DNA from: an uncultured bacterium
Lineage (GTDB): Bacteria > Cyanobacteriota > Vampirovibrionia > Gastranaerophilales > Gastranaerophilaceae
DNA: 64,000 nt
NCBI GenBank assembly: GCA_902760645.1
Contig: CACWHC010000009.1
Coordinates: 1-64,000, forward strand
Reading direction: 5' to 3'
Positions 16,818-25,464 of this stretch are shown piece after piece. A program made the translations under genes and the position numbers. Numbering within the stretch: position 1 is the first letter of the stretch; each line of letters starts with the position of its first letter. The notes beneath the pieces are model-generated. The model did no database searches and was not told the DNA's origin. It saw nothing but the letters and a program-made list of their open reading frames with translations.

Positions 16818-17498
16818 ATGAGTGACAATACAGTAGGAAGAATTGGTAATAATCCTTTGTTCAGACCTCAACAGCAGACTGCACAAAGTGCCGGTGATGC
16901 AAAGTATTTAAACAGTCTGTTTGGAAATGGTACAAATTTGAACAATTTGAGGCAGTCCGGCAATCCTCAGTTATTCGGTTCTTTTAAAAACCCTGCTCAG
17001 AGCAATGTAAATGGGCTCGATTTATTAAAGAGTATTCAGTCAGGTGATGTTGATGGAAACAAATATTTAAATAAGCAATTAGGTACTGATTCAGCATGGA
17101 ATTTTGCAAATGTAGTAAAATTCAGCAATGATTCTGCTTCAATGGATGTATGGCGTGAAAGATTTAAAAATCAACCTGACCAGTTTTTCCGGGATCATTA
17201 TGGAATGTCAAAAGAAGATTTTTATAGATTAGATGACACCGGTATGTATAATACAATGATGAAGCTTACGGATGAAACCGCAAAATCTCAGGCAGAAGCC
17301 GGAGGTACTCCTGCCACTTTCAGTACTTATGATGCCCCGACTGAGTATCAGGACTTGTCAAATTTATCGGAAGATGAGGTAAGGCAAACTTTGGTTGAGG
17401 ATTGGCGATTTTTATCGGATGAGCAAAGGGCTCAGGTTCTGCCTCACTTAACCCCTGAGCAGCAGGCAAAAGTGCAAAATTACAAGTTGGATACATAA
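16818..17498 (+). CDS. Hypothetical protein, 226 aa, Asn/Gln-rich N-terminus
   Basis: AGGAG precedes ATG 16818. The first 80 residues are low complexity and rich in Asn, Gln, Gly and Ser (GNNPLFRPQQQT, GNGTNLNN, SGNPQLFGSF), likely disordered. The rest is helical and acidic. The C-terminus has a repeated helical element: NLSEDEVRQTLVEDWRFLSDEQRAQVL and HLTPEQQAKVQ. No signal peptide or membrane helix. It has its own terminator, so it is a separate transcription unit divergent from the RelA/SpoT-like gene. Confidence 0.7.
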   Translation: MSDNTVGRIGNNPLFRPQQQTAQSAGDAKYLNSLFGNGTNLNNLRQSGNPQLFGSFKNPAQSNVNGLDLLKSIQSGDVDGNKYLNKQLGTDSAWNFANVVKFSNDSASMDVWRERFKNQPDQFFRDHYGMSKEDFYRLDDTGMYNTMMKLTDETAKSQAEAGGTPATFSTYDAPTEYQDLSNLSEDEVRQTLVEDWRFLSDEQRAQVLPHLTPEQQAKVQNYKLDT

Positions 17499-17518
17499 AA
17501 TACGCAATCTTAAGATAT

Positions 17519-17552
17519 CAAAAAGAGAACATTATATATGTTCTCTTTTTTT
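17519..17552 (+). terminator. Rho-independent terminator
   Basis: AAAAAGAGAACAT / ATGTTCTCTTTTT hairpin with T-run, 20 bp after the preceding stop. Confidence 0.92.
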
Positions 17553-17665
17553 GTGCAGTAAATAAATGCCATAAATAAAATGTGCGGATTTTTCATGTTT
17601 GTATTATCATGTAATCAAATGATAGTGTACCATAATTAGCGTATTAAATAAGGAGGTTATTAATT

Positions 17666-20600
17666 ATGGCTGGTAAAACAATAACAGTTGACGGTAACTA
17701 CGCCGCAGCACATGTTGCTTATGCTCTGAGCGAAGTATCCGCAATCTACCCTATCACTCCTTCATCTACAATGGGTGAATGGATTGATGAATGGGCATCT
17801 CAACACAAGAAAAACATTTGGGGCAAAGAAGTTAGAGTCGCCGAAATGCAATCTGAAGCAGGGGCTGCCGGTGCAGTTCATGGTTCTCTTGCTGCCGGTT
17901 CTTTGACATCAACTTATACAGCTTCTCAAGGTTTATTATTGATGATTCCTGTAATGCATAAGGTGGCAGGTGAAATGCTTCCGCACGTTATTCACGTTGC
18001 GGCTCGTGCATTGGCTGCACAATCTTTAGCAATTTTTGGTGATCATTCAGACGTTATGGCTTGCAGAAATACAGGTTATGCAATGTTGGCTGCAAACAGC
18101 GTTCAGGAAGAAATGGATTTGGCTTTAGTTGCTCACTTATCAACTTATAAAGCAAAAGTTCCTTTCTTGCAGTTCTTTGATGGTTTTAGAACTTCTCATG
18201 AAGTACACAAAATCGAAGAAATTTCTTATGAAGATATTGCTTCATTAGTAGAACCAAAATATATTGAAGAATTCAGAGCAAGAGCATTACGTCCTGAAGC
18301 TCCTGTTTCAAAAGTAGGTGCTCAAAACGGTGACGTATACTTCCAGGGTCGTGAAACTTCTAACAAATATTATGAAGCTGTTCCTGAAATCGTTCAGGAA
18401 TATATGGACAAAGTAGCGAAAGTTACGGGTCGTCAGTATCATCCGTTCGATTATGTTGGTGCTCCTGACGCTACAGACGTTATCGTTGCTATGGGTTCAG
18501 GCTGCGAAACTATTGAAGAAACTATCGAATACCTGAACTCTACAAGAGGTACTAAATACGGTTTGGTTAAAGTAAGATTATACAGACCGTTTGACGTTAA
18601 GAGATTTAACGAAGCACTTCCTAACTCTGTTAAACGTATTGTTGCAATGGATAGAACAAAAGAACCGGGTTCAATCGGTGAACCTTTATACTTAGATGTT
18701 GTTGCAGCATTAGAAAATAAAGACATCAGAGTTATCGGCGGACGTTACGGATTGGCTTCAAAAGAATTCACTCCGTCAATGGTTCTTGCCATTTACAAAC
18801 ACTCTGAAGCTAACGGTTTCCACGGATTTACCGTTGGTATTACTGATGATGTTACTCATAAATCTTTGGAAGTTAAAGAACATATCGTAACAGAACCTGA
18901 AGGAACTACAAACTGCATGTTCTGGGGCTTGGGTTCAGATGGTACCGTTGGTGCTAACAAAAACTCAATTAAGATTATCGGTCAGTACACAGACAAAGAT
19001 GCTCAGGCATACTTTGCTTATGACTCAAAGAAATCATTTGGTGTTACAGTTTCTCACCTGAGATTTGGTGACAAACCGATTAAATCTACTTATTTAATTA
19101 CCGCACCTGATTTTGTATCTTGCTCAGCTCATGCTTATGTCGGCAGATATGATTTATTAAAAGGTATTAAAGAAGGCGGTACATTCTTACTTAATTCACC
19201 TTGGTCTAAGGAAGAAGCATTCTCTCACTTAACAAGAGATATGCAGGAAACCATCATCAACAAGAAAATTAAATTCTACAATGTTGATGCTGAAAAACTT
19301 ATCCACGAACAACCGGGGTTAAGAGGTAAGGGTGCAAATACAGTTATGATGGTTGCATACTTCAAAGTTTCAGGAATTATTCCGTTTGAACAGGCTTATG
19401 AAGGTATGAAAGAAATGACTAAGAAAACCTTTAAGAAAAAAGGTGATGATGTTGTTAACATGAACTTGGCATTGATTGATGCAGCTATCAACGCAACAGA
19501 AGAAGTTGTAATTCCGTCATCTTTAGATGGTGTTGCACATGCAGACCATGTTGAAATGATTCCTGCTAACGCAGATGAATTTGCTAAGAAAATCATTGAA
19601 CCTTCAATGAGACAAAAAGGTGATGACATCCCTGTTTCAGCAATGAGTGTTGACGGTGTTATCCCGACAGGTACAGCTTGTCTTGAAAAACGTGGTATTG
19701 CTCCTCGTGTTCCAAAATGGGTTCCTGAAAATTGTATTCAGTGCGGTATCTGTGCTTCAGCATGTCCGCATGCTGCAATCAGAACCAAATTAGCTGAACC
19801 TGCTGATTTAGCAAATGCTCCTGCTTCATTTACTACAGTTGATGCAAAACCAAACGACCACGGCGAAAAATTCAAAGTACAAGTTTATTGCAAAGATTGT
19901 ACAGGCTGCGGTGTTTGTGTAGACCAATGTCCTATGTCTAAGAATCCTGAAAAGGCAGCATTAGTTTGGTCATCAATTGAAAAAGAAGAAGCTGCAGGCG
20001 AAGATAAGAATGAAAAATTCTTTGACGAATTACCTGATAACGTTATGGGTAAAAACACTACCAAGACCATTAAAGGTGCAATGCTGAGAAAACCGTTGTT
20101 TGAGTTCTCAGGTGCTTGTGCAGGTTGCGGTGAAACACCTTATGTTAAATTGGTTTCTCAATTATTTGGTGAAAACACAATCGTTGCAAACGCTACAGGT
20201 TGTTCATCAATTTACTCAGGTACATTCCCAACAATCCCTTATACTAAGACTAAAGAAGGCAGAGGTCCGGCATGGGCTAATTCATTGTTTGAAGATAATG
20301 CTGAATTCGGTTATGGTATGAGATTGGCAGTTGATTCCAACAGAGAACTTTTGAAAGAAAACGTAGAAAAAGTTCTATCAAAAGATGATGCTCCTGCTGA
20401 TTTGAAATCAGCTTTAACAGAAGCTATGTCACATTGGGATAACTCAAAAACTCCTGAAGCTGTTGAAGCTCAAAATAAAGCAAAAGTTGTTATCGAAAAA
20501 TACGCAAAAGAATGCGGATGCGATACAATTAAGAAGATTAAAGAACTTGAAGACTACTTCACTGATAAATCCGTATGGATTATCGGTGGTGACGGATGGG

Positions 20601-21202
20601 CTAACGATATCGGATACGGCGGTATTGACCACGTTCTTGCACAAGGACAAAATGTTAATATCTTAGTTCTTGATACAGAAGTTTACTCTAACACAGGTGG
20701 TCAGGCTTCTAAATCTACTCCGACCGGTGCTGTTGCAAAATTTGCTACAGGCGGTAAGAGAACTTACAAGAAGAATATGGCATTGATGAGTATGTCTTAC
20801 GGTTATGTATATGTAGCATCAGTTGCATTGGGTGCAGACAGAGCTCAAACTCTTAAAGCATTCCAGGAAGCTGAAGCATACAACGGACCATCAATCATCT
20901 TTGCTTACGCTCCTTGTATTGCTCACGGTATTGATATGTCTAAGACTCAGACAGAACAAAAACGTGCAGTTGAAGCAGGATACTTCCCATTGTTCAGATA
21001 CAATCCGGAAGCAGAAGTTCCGTTCACTTGGGACGCTAAAGAACCGAAAGGTGATTATCAGGAATTTATCAGAAGTGAAGGCAGATACAAATCACTTCTT
21101 AAAACAAATCCTGAAGCAGCAGAAGACTTGTACGCACAGGCTCAAAAAGATGCCGCAACCCGTATGGATGTGTACAAAGCAGTCGGTGCTTTATTAAAGT
21201 AG
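17666..21202 (+). CDS. nifJ: Pyruvate:ferredoxin (flavodoxin) oxidoreductase
   Basis: 1178 aa, the usual length of homodimeric PFOR. It oxidises pyruvate plus CoA to acetyl-CoA and CO2 and reduces ferredoxin. Domain order is visible: domain I with YPITPSSTMGEWIDEW; domain II around residues 260-400; the EKR and CoA regions; domain V with two [4Fe-4S] sites (CIQCGICASACPHAAI and CKDCTGCGVCVDQCP); and the thiamine diphosphate domain VI (FSGACAGCGETPYVKL ... GGDGWANDIGYGG ... NTGGQASKSTPTGA). The C-terminus carries the long extension typical of anaerobes. AAGGAGG is upstream of ATG 17666. It stands alone. Confidence 0.96.
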   Translation: MAGKTITVDGNYAAAHVAYALSEVSAIYPITPSSTMGEWIDEWASQHKKNIWGKEVRVAEMQSEAGAAGAVHGSLAAGSLTSTYTASQGLLLMIPVMHKVAGEMLPHVIHVAARALAAQSLAIFGDHSDVMACRNTGYAMLAANSVQEEMDLALVAHLSTYKAKVPFLQFFDGFRTSHEVHKIEEISYEDIASLVEPKYIEEFRARALRPEAPVSKVGAQNGDVYFQGRETSNKYYEAVPEIVQEYMDKVAKVTGRQYHPFDYVGAPDATDVIVAMGSGCETIEETIEYLNSTRGTKYGLVKVRLYRPFDVKRFNEALPNSVKRIVAMDRTKEPGSIGEPLYLDVVAALENKDIRVIGGRYGLASKEFTPSMVLAIYKHSEANGFHGFTVGITDDVTHKSLEVKEHIVTEPEGTTNCMFWGLGSDGTVGANKNSIKIIGQYTDKDAQAYFAYDSKKSFGVTVSHLRFGDKPIKSTYLITAPDFVSCSAHAYVGRYDLLKGIKEGGTFLLNSPWSKEEAFSHLTRDMQETIINKKIKFYNVDAEKLIHEQPGLRGKGANTVMMVAYFKVSGIIPFEQAYEGMKEMTKKTFKKKGDDVVNMNLALIDAAINATEEVVIPSSLDGVAHADHVEMIPANADEFAKKIIEPSMRQKGDDIPVSAMSVDGVIPTGTACLEKRGIAPRVPKWVPENCIQCGICASACPHAAIRTKLAEPADLANAPASFTTVDAKPNDHGEKFKVQVYCKDCTGCGVCVDQCPMSKNPEKAALVWSSIEKEEAAGEDKNEKFFDELPDNVMGKNTTKTIKGAMLRKPLFEFSGACAGCGETPYVKLVSQLFGENTIVANATGCSSIYSGTFPTIPYTKTKEGRGPAWANSLFEDNAEFGYGMRLAVDSNRELLKENVEKVLSKDDAPADLKSALTEAMSHWDNSKTPEAVEAQNKAKVVIEKYAKECGCDTIKKIKELEDYFTDKSVWIIGGDGWANDIGYGGIDHVLAQGQNVNILVLDTEVYSNTGGQASKSTPTGAVAKFATGGKRTYKKNMALMSMSYGYVYVASVALGADRAQTLKAFQEAEAYNGPSIIFAYAPCIAHGIDMSKTQTEQKRAVEAGYFPLFRYNPEAEVPFTWDAKEPKGDYQEFIRSEGRYKSLLKTNPEAAEDLYAQAQKDAATRMDVYKAVGALLK

Positions 21203-21206
21203 AATA

Positions 21207-21273
21207 TGTCATCCCGAACTTGTTTCGGGATCTGACTTTTGATATTTTTAGATGCTGAAACCAGTTCAGCATA
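21207..21273 (+). repeat. Dispersed palindromic repeats after nifJ
   Basis: A complete TGTCATCCCGAACTTGTTTCGGGATCT palindrome type unit (21207-21233; same family as 441-471), followed by a second palindrome GATGCTGAAAC-CA-GTTCAGCAT (21251-21272). Confidence 0.75.
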
Positions 21274-21281
21274 CAATACAG

Positions 21282-21309
21282 CGAGGTACATCAATTATGA
21301 TGTACCTCG
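21282..21309. repeat. Hairpin repeat CGAGGTACATCA, copy 1
   Basis: 28-nt perfect-arm palindrome (arms CGAGGTACATCA / TGATGTACCTCG). A second 28-nt copy with the same arms and a different loop lies at 22563-22590, so the pair brackets the genes at 21380-22517. It can act as a terminator for nifJ. Confidence 0.75.
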
Positions 21310-21379
21310 ATTGTTAAAAAAGTATAAATTAATCAATCAAATTTAAAGAATGTTATTTCTATTGATTGTTATAGAAAAT

Positions 21380-21733
21380 TTACATATAAATTCCTTGATT
21401 CATGTTAAACATTTCACCAGTGTAAAAAGGCATAAATTCTTCTCTTACAGGTATTTTCGTGTAGTCGAGTAACATTTTACAACCGGCTTTTATAATTTTT
21501 TTTATGCCTCTTTTCATTTCATTATAAGTTGGCGATTCAGAGTAATTTCTTAACCCATTAGAAAGTATTTTCATAGGATCTTTTGTTCCCTTACCTTTAA
21601 AAGCATTTGCAAATTGTTCCGCTATATAAAGATTTAATCCTCTTGGGATACCATCCCTTTTTTCAGCTTCTAAAACAGTTTCTTGTCTTCTTACCGTTGT
21701 TGAATTAGCAACTTTACCGACTGAATTTCCCAT
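21380..21733 (-). CDS. Hypothetical protein, 117 aa
   Basis: AAGGAG lies 9 nt before ATG 21733. The protein is small and basic, with no signal peptide. It contains KRDGIPRGLNLYIAEQFANAFKGKG and a C-terminal half with GIKKIIKAGCKMLLDYTKIPVREEFMPFY. I do not recognise a family. It lies divergent from the HigBA-like pair, inside the segment bounded by the two CGAGGTACATCA hairpins, which suggests accessory DNA. Confidence 0.6.
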   Translation of the reverse strand: MGNSVGKVANSTTVRRQETVLEAEKRDGIPRGLNLYIAEQFANAFKGKGTKDPMKILSNGLRNYSESPTYNEMKRGIKKIIKAGCKMLLDYTKIPVREEFMPFYTGEMFNMNQGIYM

Positions 21734-21838
21734 AATAAATATCTCCTTAAATTTAATTCCCCGTATTAGTATAAAAAATTTTTGGAATTCATAATTGCTA
21801 ATTTAAATTATTATGTTACATAATTGTTGCATTTACTC

Positions 21839-21874
21839 TTGACGTATTGTACCTAATACGGTACAATATTAAAT
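21839..21874 (+). promoter_or_regulatory. Promoter and palindromic operator of the toxin-antitoxin pair
   Basis: TTGACG (21839-21844), 17-bp spacer, TACAAT (21862-21867), 7 nt, ATG 21875. The spacer and -10 form an inverted repeat, ATTGTACC-N6-GGTACAAT. This is what autoregulation by a HigA-like antitoxin would need. The mRNA would be nearly leaderless. Confidence 0.7.
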
Positions 21875-22201
21875 ATGAAGAAAGTTGTTTATTACAGAAC
21901 ATCTGACGGCAAATATCCTTATTGGAAGTGGCATGATAAGTTAGACAATTCTATCAGTGTAAAAATTGATACACGAATTGATAGGCTTGAAGAAGGTAAT
22001 TATGGTGACTTTAAAAGAATTGATAATGAACTTTCTGAACTAAGGTTTAAAATAGGCAAAGGTTATCGAGTTTACTTTACAGAATTTGACGATTATATAG
22101 TTATAATACTTGCCGGCGGCGACAAATCTACCCAACAAAAAGATATTATTAGAGCATGTGAATATATTAAAGACATACAAGAAAGGTATAAAAATGGCTA
22201 A
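21875..22201 (+). CDS. higB: HigB/RelE-superfamily toxin
   Basis: 108 aa. Matches the HigB-like addiction-module killer family: WKWHDKL near the start, then RIDRLEEGNYGDFKRIDNELSELRFKIGKGYRVYF, then VIILAGGDKSTQQKDIIRA. Toxins of this group cut mRNA on the ribosome or inhibit translation. It comes first and overlaps the antitoxin gene by 8 bp, the reverse toxin-first order usual for HigBA. It is controlled by the palindrome in its promoter. Confidence 0.88.
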   Translation: MKKVVYYRTSDGKYPYWKWHDKLDNSISVKIDTRIDRLEEGNYGDFKRIDNELSELRFKIGKGYRVYFTEFDDYIVIILAGGDKSTQQKDIIRACEYIKDIQERYKNG

Positions 22202-22517
22202 ATTGAATACTGATAAATTGTTAAATGATTTCATCTCTCACGACGAATTTGTAATAAAACACCTCGCTGACGAAAATTATCGTAGAGAGTACTTAAACCA
22301 ATCTATAAAGGATTTTATTGATGAAGGCGATTATAATCTGTTCTTTAAATCACTTGAGCGAGTTATACGTGCAACTGATAGTTTAAATAATTTTGCAAAT
22401 AAGACAGGAATTGGTCGAACTGCGTTGTATGAAATGTTTAAGGGTAAACGAGTACCAAGACTTGATACTATCGGTAAAATATTAAAAGAATTAGGTTATA
22501 CATTACAAGTAGCGTAA
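22194..22517 (+). CDS. higA: HigA-like antitoxin with helix-turn-helix
   Basis: 107 aa from ATG 22194, which overlaps the toxin stop (translational coupling); the longer frame from 22110 lies within the toxin gene. The N-terminal part is acidic and helical. The C-terminal helix-turn-helix reads NNFANKTGIGRTALYEMFKGKRVPRLDTIGKILKELGY, as in the antidote proteins paired with this toxin family. It should neutralise the toxin and repress the operon at the ATTGTACC palindrome. Confidence 0.87.
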   Translation: MAKLNTDKLLNDFISHDEFVIKHLADENYRREYLNQSIKDFIDEGDYNLFFKSLERVIRATDSLNNFANKTGIGRTALYEMFKGKRVPRLDTIGKILKELGYTLQVA

Positions 22518-22562
22518 ACATTTTGTATGCTAGGTACAAAATAAATGCGAAAAAATAAAAAC

Positions 22563-22597
22563 CGAGGTACATCAACTTTGATGTACCTCGCTATTTT
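22563..22597. repeat. Hairpin repeat CGAGGTACATCA, copy 2, terminator
   Basis: Same 12-bp arms as 21282-21309. Here it is followed by a run of T, so it ends the toxin-antitoxin transcript. Confidence 0.8.
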
Positions 22598-22605
22598 TTT
22601 TGTAC

Positions 22606-22827
22606 TTAATAACTTTTTTCGTTGCAGTCACAATAGCATTCATCGTGATTATAGGTTGCCATCAATATAATTGCTGAAATACCCACTAATGCATAAACTA
22701 TTCTTGATAAAATTGTTGCATCACCAAACAATGCGGCTACAAGGTTTACATTAAATATTCCCAGAATTCCCCATACAATAGCACCTACCATGACGAGTAC
22801 AAAAGCTATACTTCTTAAAATGTTCAT
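22606..22827 (-). CDS. DUF378 family small membrane protein
   Basis: 73 aa with two transmembrane helices (SIAFVLVMVGAIVWGILGIF and SRIVYALVGISAIILMATY). The family core NVNLVAALFGDATILSRIVYALVG is typical of DUF378. The C-terminal tail has three Cys (DECYCDCNEK), which is unusual and could bind metal. AAGGAGG precedes ATG 22827. Function unknown in the family. Confidence 0.85.
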   Translation of the reverse strand: MNILRSIAFVLVMVGAIVWGILGIFNVNLVAALFGDATILSRIVYALVGISAIILMATYNHDECYCDCNEKSY

Positions 22828-22965
22828 TTCATACCTCCTTTTCAGATTAGTACCTGCAGTATTAATTATCCAATATTTTTGTAATTTATCATTACCCGAT
22901 TGTTTAATATTTAATCTTGTTAAATCTTAAATATTATGATATTTTGACTTTGGGTAAAGTTTTTT

Positions 22966-23517
22966 ATGAAAAAATTAATTAGTGTAATAATACTTTTATT
23001 ATTTGTATCGGGTTGCGGCAGTAAAGAGAAAAATTACGAAATAAAGAATGATGAACAGCTTGTTCAGGCAACGGAAACGTATTATCTTGAAAAAAATAAA
23101 GATGCTCTTTATGCGATAGCTGATTATCTTTCGGAAAGACAATTATTGTCCGATAAGGATTATGTACTTCTTTATCAAGGATTTTTTATGGGTGTTTTGC
23201 ATGATAATTCACAGGTATATGGCGAATTATTTGAGAGAGATAATGCCATGTCGGTTATAAATGTTCTGAAAACGGCAAAACAGTTTTCATATGATATGGA
23301 ATCAATATTAGACGGTACACAGAGATATTACCCTGAGAATACGGAATTTTTGGATACAATGTGGGGATATTTTTATGCAACCGGGGATGAGAGGGTAATA
23401 AATAAGCTGTGTTATATACGGGATTTTGATTACAGCCAAAATATAAGGAGTATCGCACAGGGTTCACTTGAAGCGAACAGGGAAAAGTATCCTGACAAGG
23501 TAAAAGCCTGCAAGTAG
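22966..23517 (+). CDS. Putative lipoprotein, 183 aa
   Basis: The N-terminus MKKLISVIILLLFVSGCGSKE is a clear lipoprotein signal with lipobox VSGC; Cys17 would be lipidated. The mature part is helical and acidic (QATETYYLEKNKDALYAIADYLSERQLL), with repeated short helix pairs reminiscent of HEAT or TPR-like solenoids, and ends in KACK. No SD is visible before ATG 22966. Its stop is 1 bp from the convergent DUF486 gene stop. Confidence 0.75.
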   Translation: MKKLISVIILLLFVSGCGSKEKNYEIKNDEQLVQATETYYLEKNKDALYAIADYLSERQLLSDKDYVLLYQGFFMGVLHDNSQVYGELFERDNAMSVINVLKTAKQFSYDMESILDGTQRYYPENTEFLDTMWGYFYATGDERVINKLCYIRDFDYSQNIRSIAQGSLEANREKYPDKVKACK

Positions 23518-23518
23518 T

Positions 23519-23860
23519 TTACCATTTTTTAAATATAAAAAATACGGCAAGGATTATGAGGGCAAAGCCTACGAGGTAATTCCAGCGAAATTCTTCTTTT
23601 AAGTACCAAACTGAGAAGAAGCTGAACACGATGAGGGTGATAACTTCCTGCATAGTTTTAAGTTGTGCTGCATTATAGACTTCGTGCCCGATACGGTTTG
23701 CAGGGACCTGAAAGCAGTACTCGAAAAGGGCAATTCCCCAGCTGGCGAGGATTACAAGCCAGAGTGCGGACGATTTAAATTTAAGGTGTCCGTACCATGC
23801 AAAAGTCATAAAAACATTAGAAATAGTAAGTAAAATGATTGGTGCAATAAATTTAGTCAT
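23519..23860 (-). CDS. DMT-type DUF486 membrane protein
   Basis: 113 aa with four transmembrane helices. Family hallmarks are MTFAWYGHLK, SWGIALFEYCFQVPANRIG and YNAAQLKTMQEVITLIVFSFFSVWYLKEEFRWNY. This is the DUF486 branch of the drug/metabolite transporter superfamily; substrate unknown. GGAAGGA precedes ATG 23860. Confidence 0.9.
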   Translation of the reverse strand: MTKFIAPIILLTISNVFMTFAWYGHLKFKSSALWLVILASWGIALFEYCFQVPANRIGHEVYNAAQLKTMQEVITLIVFSFFSVWYLKEEFRWNYLVGFALIILAVFFIFKKW

Positions 23861-23949
23861 AATTCTTTGTCCTTCCTAAAAGAATTATACTACCAACACA
23901 AAAAAGTTCTTGACATTTAAATTTGTTCTTAATAGAATGGAAAACGTAA

Positions 23950-24021
23950 GCCGGCATAGCTCAACGGTAGAGCAACGGTTTTGTAAACCGTAGGTTGTAG
24001 GTTCGATTCCTATTGCCGGCT
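23950..24021 (+). tRNA. tRNA-Thr (TGT anticodon)
   Basis: Acceptor GCCGGCA/TGCCGGC, D-arm GCTC...GAGC, anticodon arm ACGGT-TTTGTAA-ACCGT (TGT, codon ACA), T-arm GTAGG-TTCGATT-CCTAT. CCA is not encoded. A TTGACA-like -35 is seen at about 23910. First of three tRNAs. Confidence 0.93.
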
Positions 24022-24030
24022 TATTTTTCA

Positions 24031-24106
24031 GCCCTTGTGGTGCAGGGACTCTGCCGAAAAAACAATTAAGTATTGTTTTGAGAGGAAGCACTCCCTTAAG
24101 TGAAGG
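24031..24106 (+). other. Degenerate tRNA-Thr-like fragment split by a hairpin
   Basis: 24031-24048 matches the start of the next tRNA-Thr (GCCTTTGTGGCGCAGGGG) at 15 of 18 bases, and 24088-24099 shares GCACTCCCTT with its anticodon region. Between them is an AAAACAAT-TAAGT-ATTGTTTT hairpin. It cannot fold as a tRNA and looks like a broken duplicate. Confidence 0.4.
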
Positions 24107-24116
24107 TAAAATACAA

Positions 24117-24188
24117 GCCTTTGTGGCGCAGGGGTAGCGCACTCCCTTGGTAAGGGAGAGGCCATGGGTTCAAATCCCATCAAAGGCA
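24117..24188 (+). tRNA. tRNA-Thr (GGT anticodon)
   Basis: Acceptor GCCTTTG/CAAAGGC, anticodon arm CTCCC-TTGGTAA-GGGAG (GGT, codon ACC), T-arm ATGGG-TTCAAAT-CCCAT. CCA is not encoded. Confidence 0.93.
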
Positions 24189-24207
24189 AATTTAAAAAAT
24201 CGAATAA

Positions 24208-24290
24208 GGGTAGGTGCCCGAGTGGCTAAAGGGAACAGACTGTAAATCTGTCGGTGCGAGCCTACGGTGGTTCGAATCCACCCCTGCCCA
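24208..24290 (+). tRNA. tRNA-Tyr (GTA anticodon)
   Basis: Acceptor GGGTAGG/CCTGCCC, long variable arm (class II), anticodon loop CTGTAAA with GTA, T-arm GGTGG-TTCGAAT-CCACC. 83 nt. Last tRNA of the cluster before a terminator. Confidence 0.93.
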
Positions 24291-24296
24291 AACTTT

Positions 24297-24322
24297 TAAA
24301 GACCTGAAAGGGTCTTTTTTAA
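24297..24322 (+). terminator. Terminator of the tRNA cluster
   Basis: AAAGACC-TGAAA-GGGTCTTT hairpin with T-run directly after tRNA-Tyr. Confidence 0.9.
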
Positions 24323-24760
24323 TTTGTTTATGAGAACCACGCAGAGCAAAGCCCTGTAGCTGGTTCGGTGTATTTATTTTGAGTTTTTGGATGGCAGATT
24401 TATAATCCAGCCTACATTACAGCTTAATTATAGTATGGTTAAAATGGAGTTTTATGTCCGTTTTGGGTTGTAAGTACCATGTCATTGCGAGGGCGAAAAG
24501 CCCGAAGCAATCCAGCCTTTCAAGGGCGGAAGTGAGTTGAGTATCCAAAATACAACATGGACGAAAACGGACTTTGTTCGGACAAAAACGGACATTGAAA
24601 TTTCGCCAAATTATCGAAACTTAAACAAAGTCTAAATCATAGCCAAGAAAATAATGTCCGATTATGTCCATATTAAAAGTATTGTGGACTTCAGTCCACC
24701 ATTAAAAATTCTTAAATTCGGTAGACTAAAGTCTACCACACGCAACTGTCTGTTAAATTT
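24323..24760. repeat. Gene-free stretch with dispersed repeats
   Basis: No gene seen. A GTCATTGCGAGGGCG...CCCGAAGCAATCCAG element (about 24481-24514) belongs to a widespread class of intergenic repeats. Several GTCCGTTTT / AAACGGACA-type words follow (24454-24660). Two palindromes end the stretch: GTGGACTTCAGTCCAC (24683-24698) and GGTAGACTAAAGTCTACC (24720-24737). The second can terminate the minus-strand gene that ends at 24761. Confidence 0.55.
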
Positions 24761-25405
24761 TTATTTTTTACTATAATTAAAGATGTTTTTTATATTACTA
24801 ATAAAATTTGTAATTCCTATCCTAAAATAGTTATTCTTCATTTTTTCATCCGGCAGAATATAGTCTAATTCAACCATATAGCCATTTTTTATTTCTTTTT
24901 TATCTAAACAAATCCATTTTGAATATCTGGGCATAATCCCTTCAAAGTCGGTTAATGAAACTTGTGCACCTTTTTTAATATTCATCTTTAACAATAAACC
25001 TTCTTCATACAAATTATGCCTATAAACTTCTGCAATATTTCTATCATGTGCGCCAAATATATAAGAACGATTAACCAGTATATCTCCTTTTTTTAAGGTT
25101 TCAATTTTATTATATATAGCCTTAAAGTATGGCTCAAAAATCGGATGGTATTTAGGAATGCCTCTCCATAAAACAATATCATTTTTTAGTTTCGGTAAAT
25201 GTTTAAAATCATTGTCCACAGATATGAAATCACTAAAATCTACATGCTTTAAAGGTTTATAACTTAATAAACATCCATTTAAATTTATAACATATCTGTG
25301 ATCTTTTATAGTGGTAGATTTTGAAGATTTATTTTTAGTAATCTTTCTTTGTTTATTCCAATATTTTTCACACAAAAGTTGAGGTGTTTTTTTATAAATA
25401 TTCAT
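24761..25405 (-). CDS. ADP-ribosyltransferase-like protein, 214 aa
   Basis: Shows the R-S-E layout of ADP-ribosyltransferase exoenzymes: DIVLWRGIP (candidate Arg near 101), KKGDILVNRSYIFGAHDRNIAEVY (candidate STS-loop), and TDFEGIMPRYSKWICLDKKEI...VELDYILPDE, which aligns with the end of the second such protein in this window (59915-61201). Compared with that protein, the Arg is kept and the second-motif sequence is more divergent. No signal peptide. ATG 25405 has no SD; a TATTAA lies 6 nt upstream. AT content is visibly higher than in neighbours. Could be a secreted effector, a toxin or a pseudo-enzyme. Confidence 0.6.
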   Translation of the reverse strand: MNIYKKTPQLLCEKYWNKQRKITKNKSSKSTTIKDHRYVINLNGCLLSYKPLKHVDFSDFISVDNDFKHLPKLKNDIVLWRGIPKYHPIFEPYFKAIYNKIETLKKGDILVNRSYIFGAHDRNIAEVYRHNLYEEGLLLKMNIKKGAQVSLTDFEGIMPRYSKWICLDKKEIKNGYMVELDYILPDEKMKNNYFRIGITNFISNIKNIFNYSKK

Positions 25406-25464
25406 ACTGTTTTAATACATATAAAAATTTTTTTTTGCTATTGATTTGTTAATTTTTCAATTAA

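Noticed and set aside
20823-21197. 124-aa plus-strand frame inside nifJ
   Set aside because: Frame-shifted shadow of the nifJ thiamine domain.
23885-24142. Minus-strand frame over the tRNA-Thr genes
   Set aside because: Antisense reading of tRNAs; the GIEPTTYGLQNRC type peptide is a known artefact.
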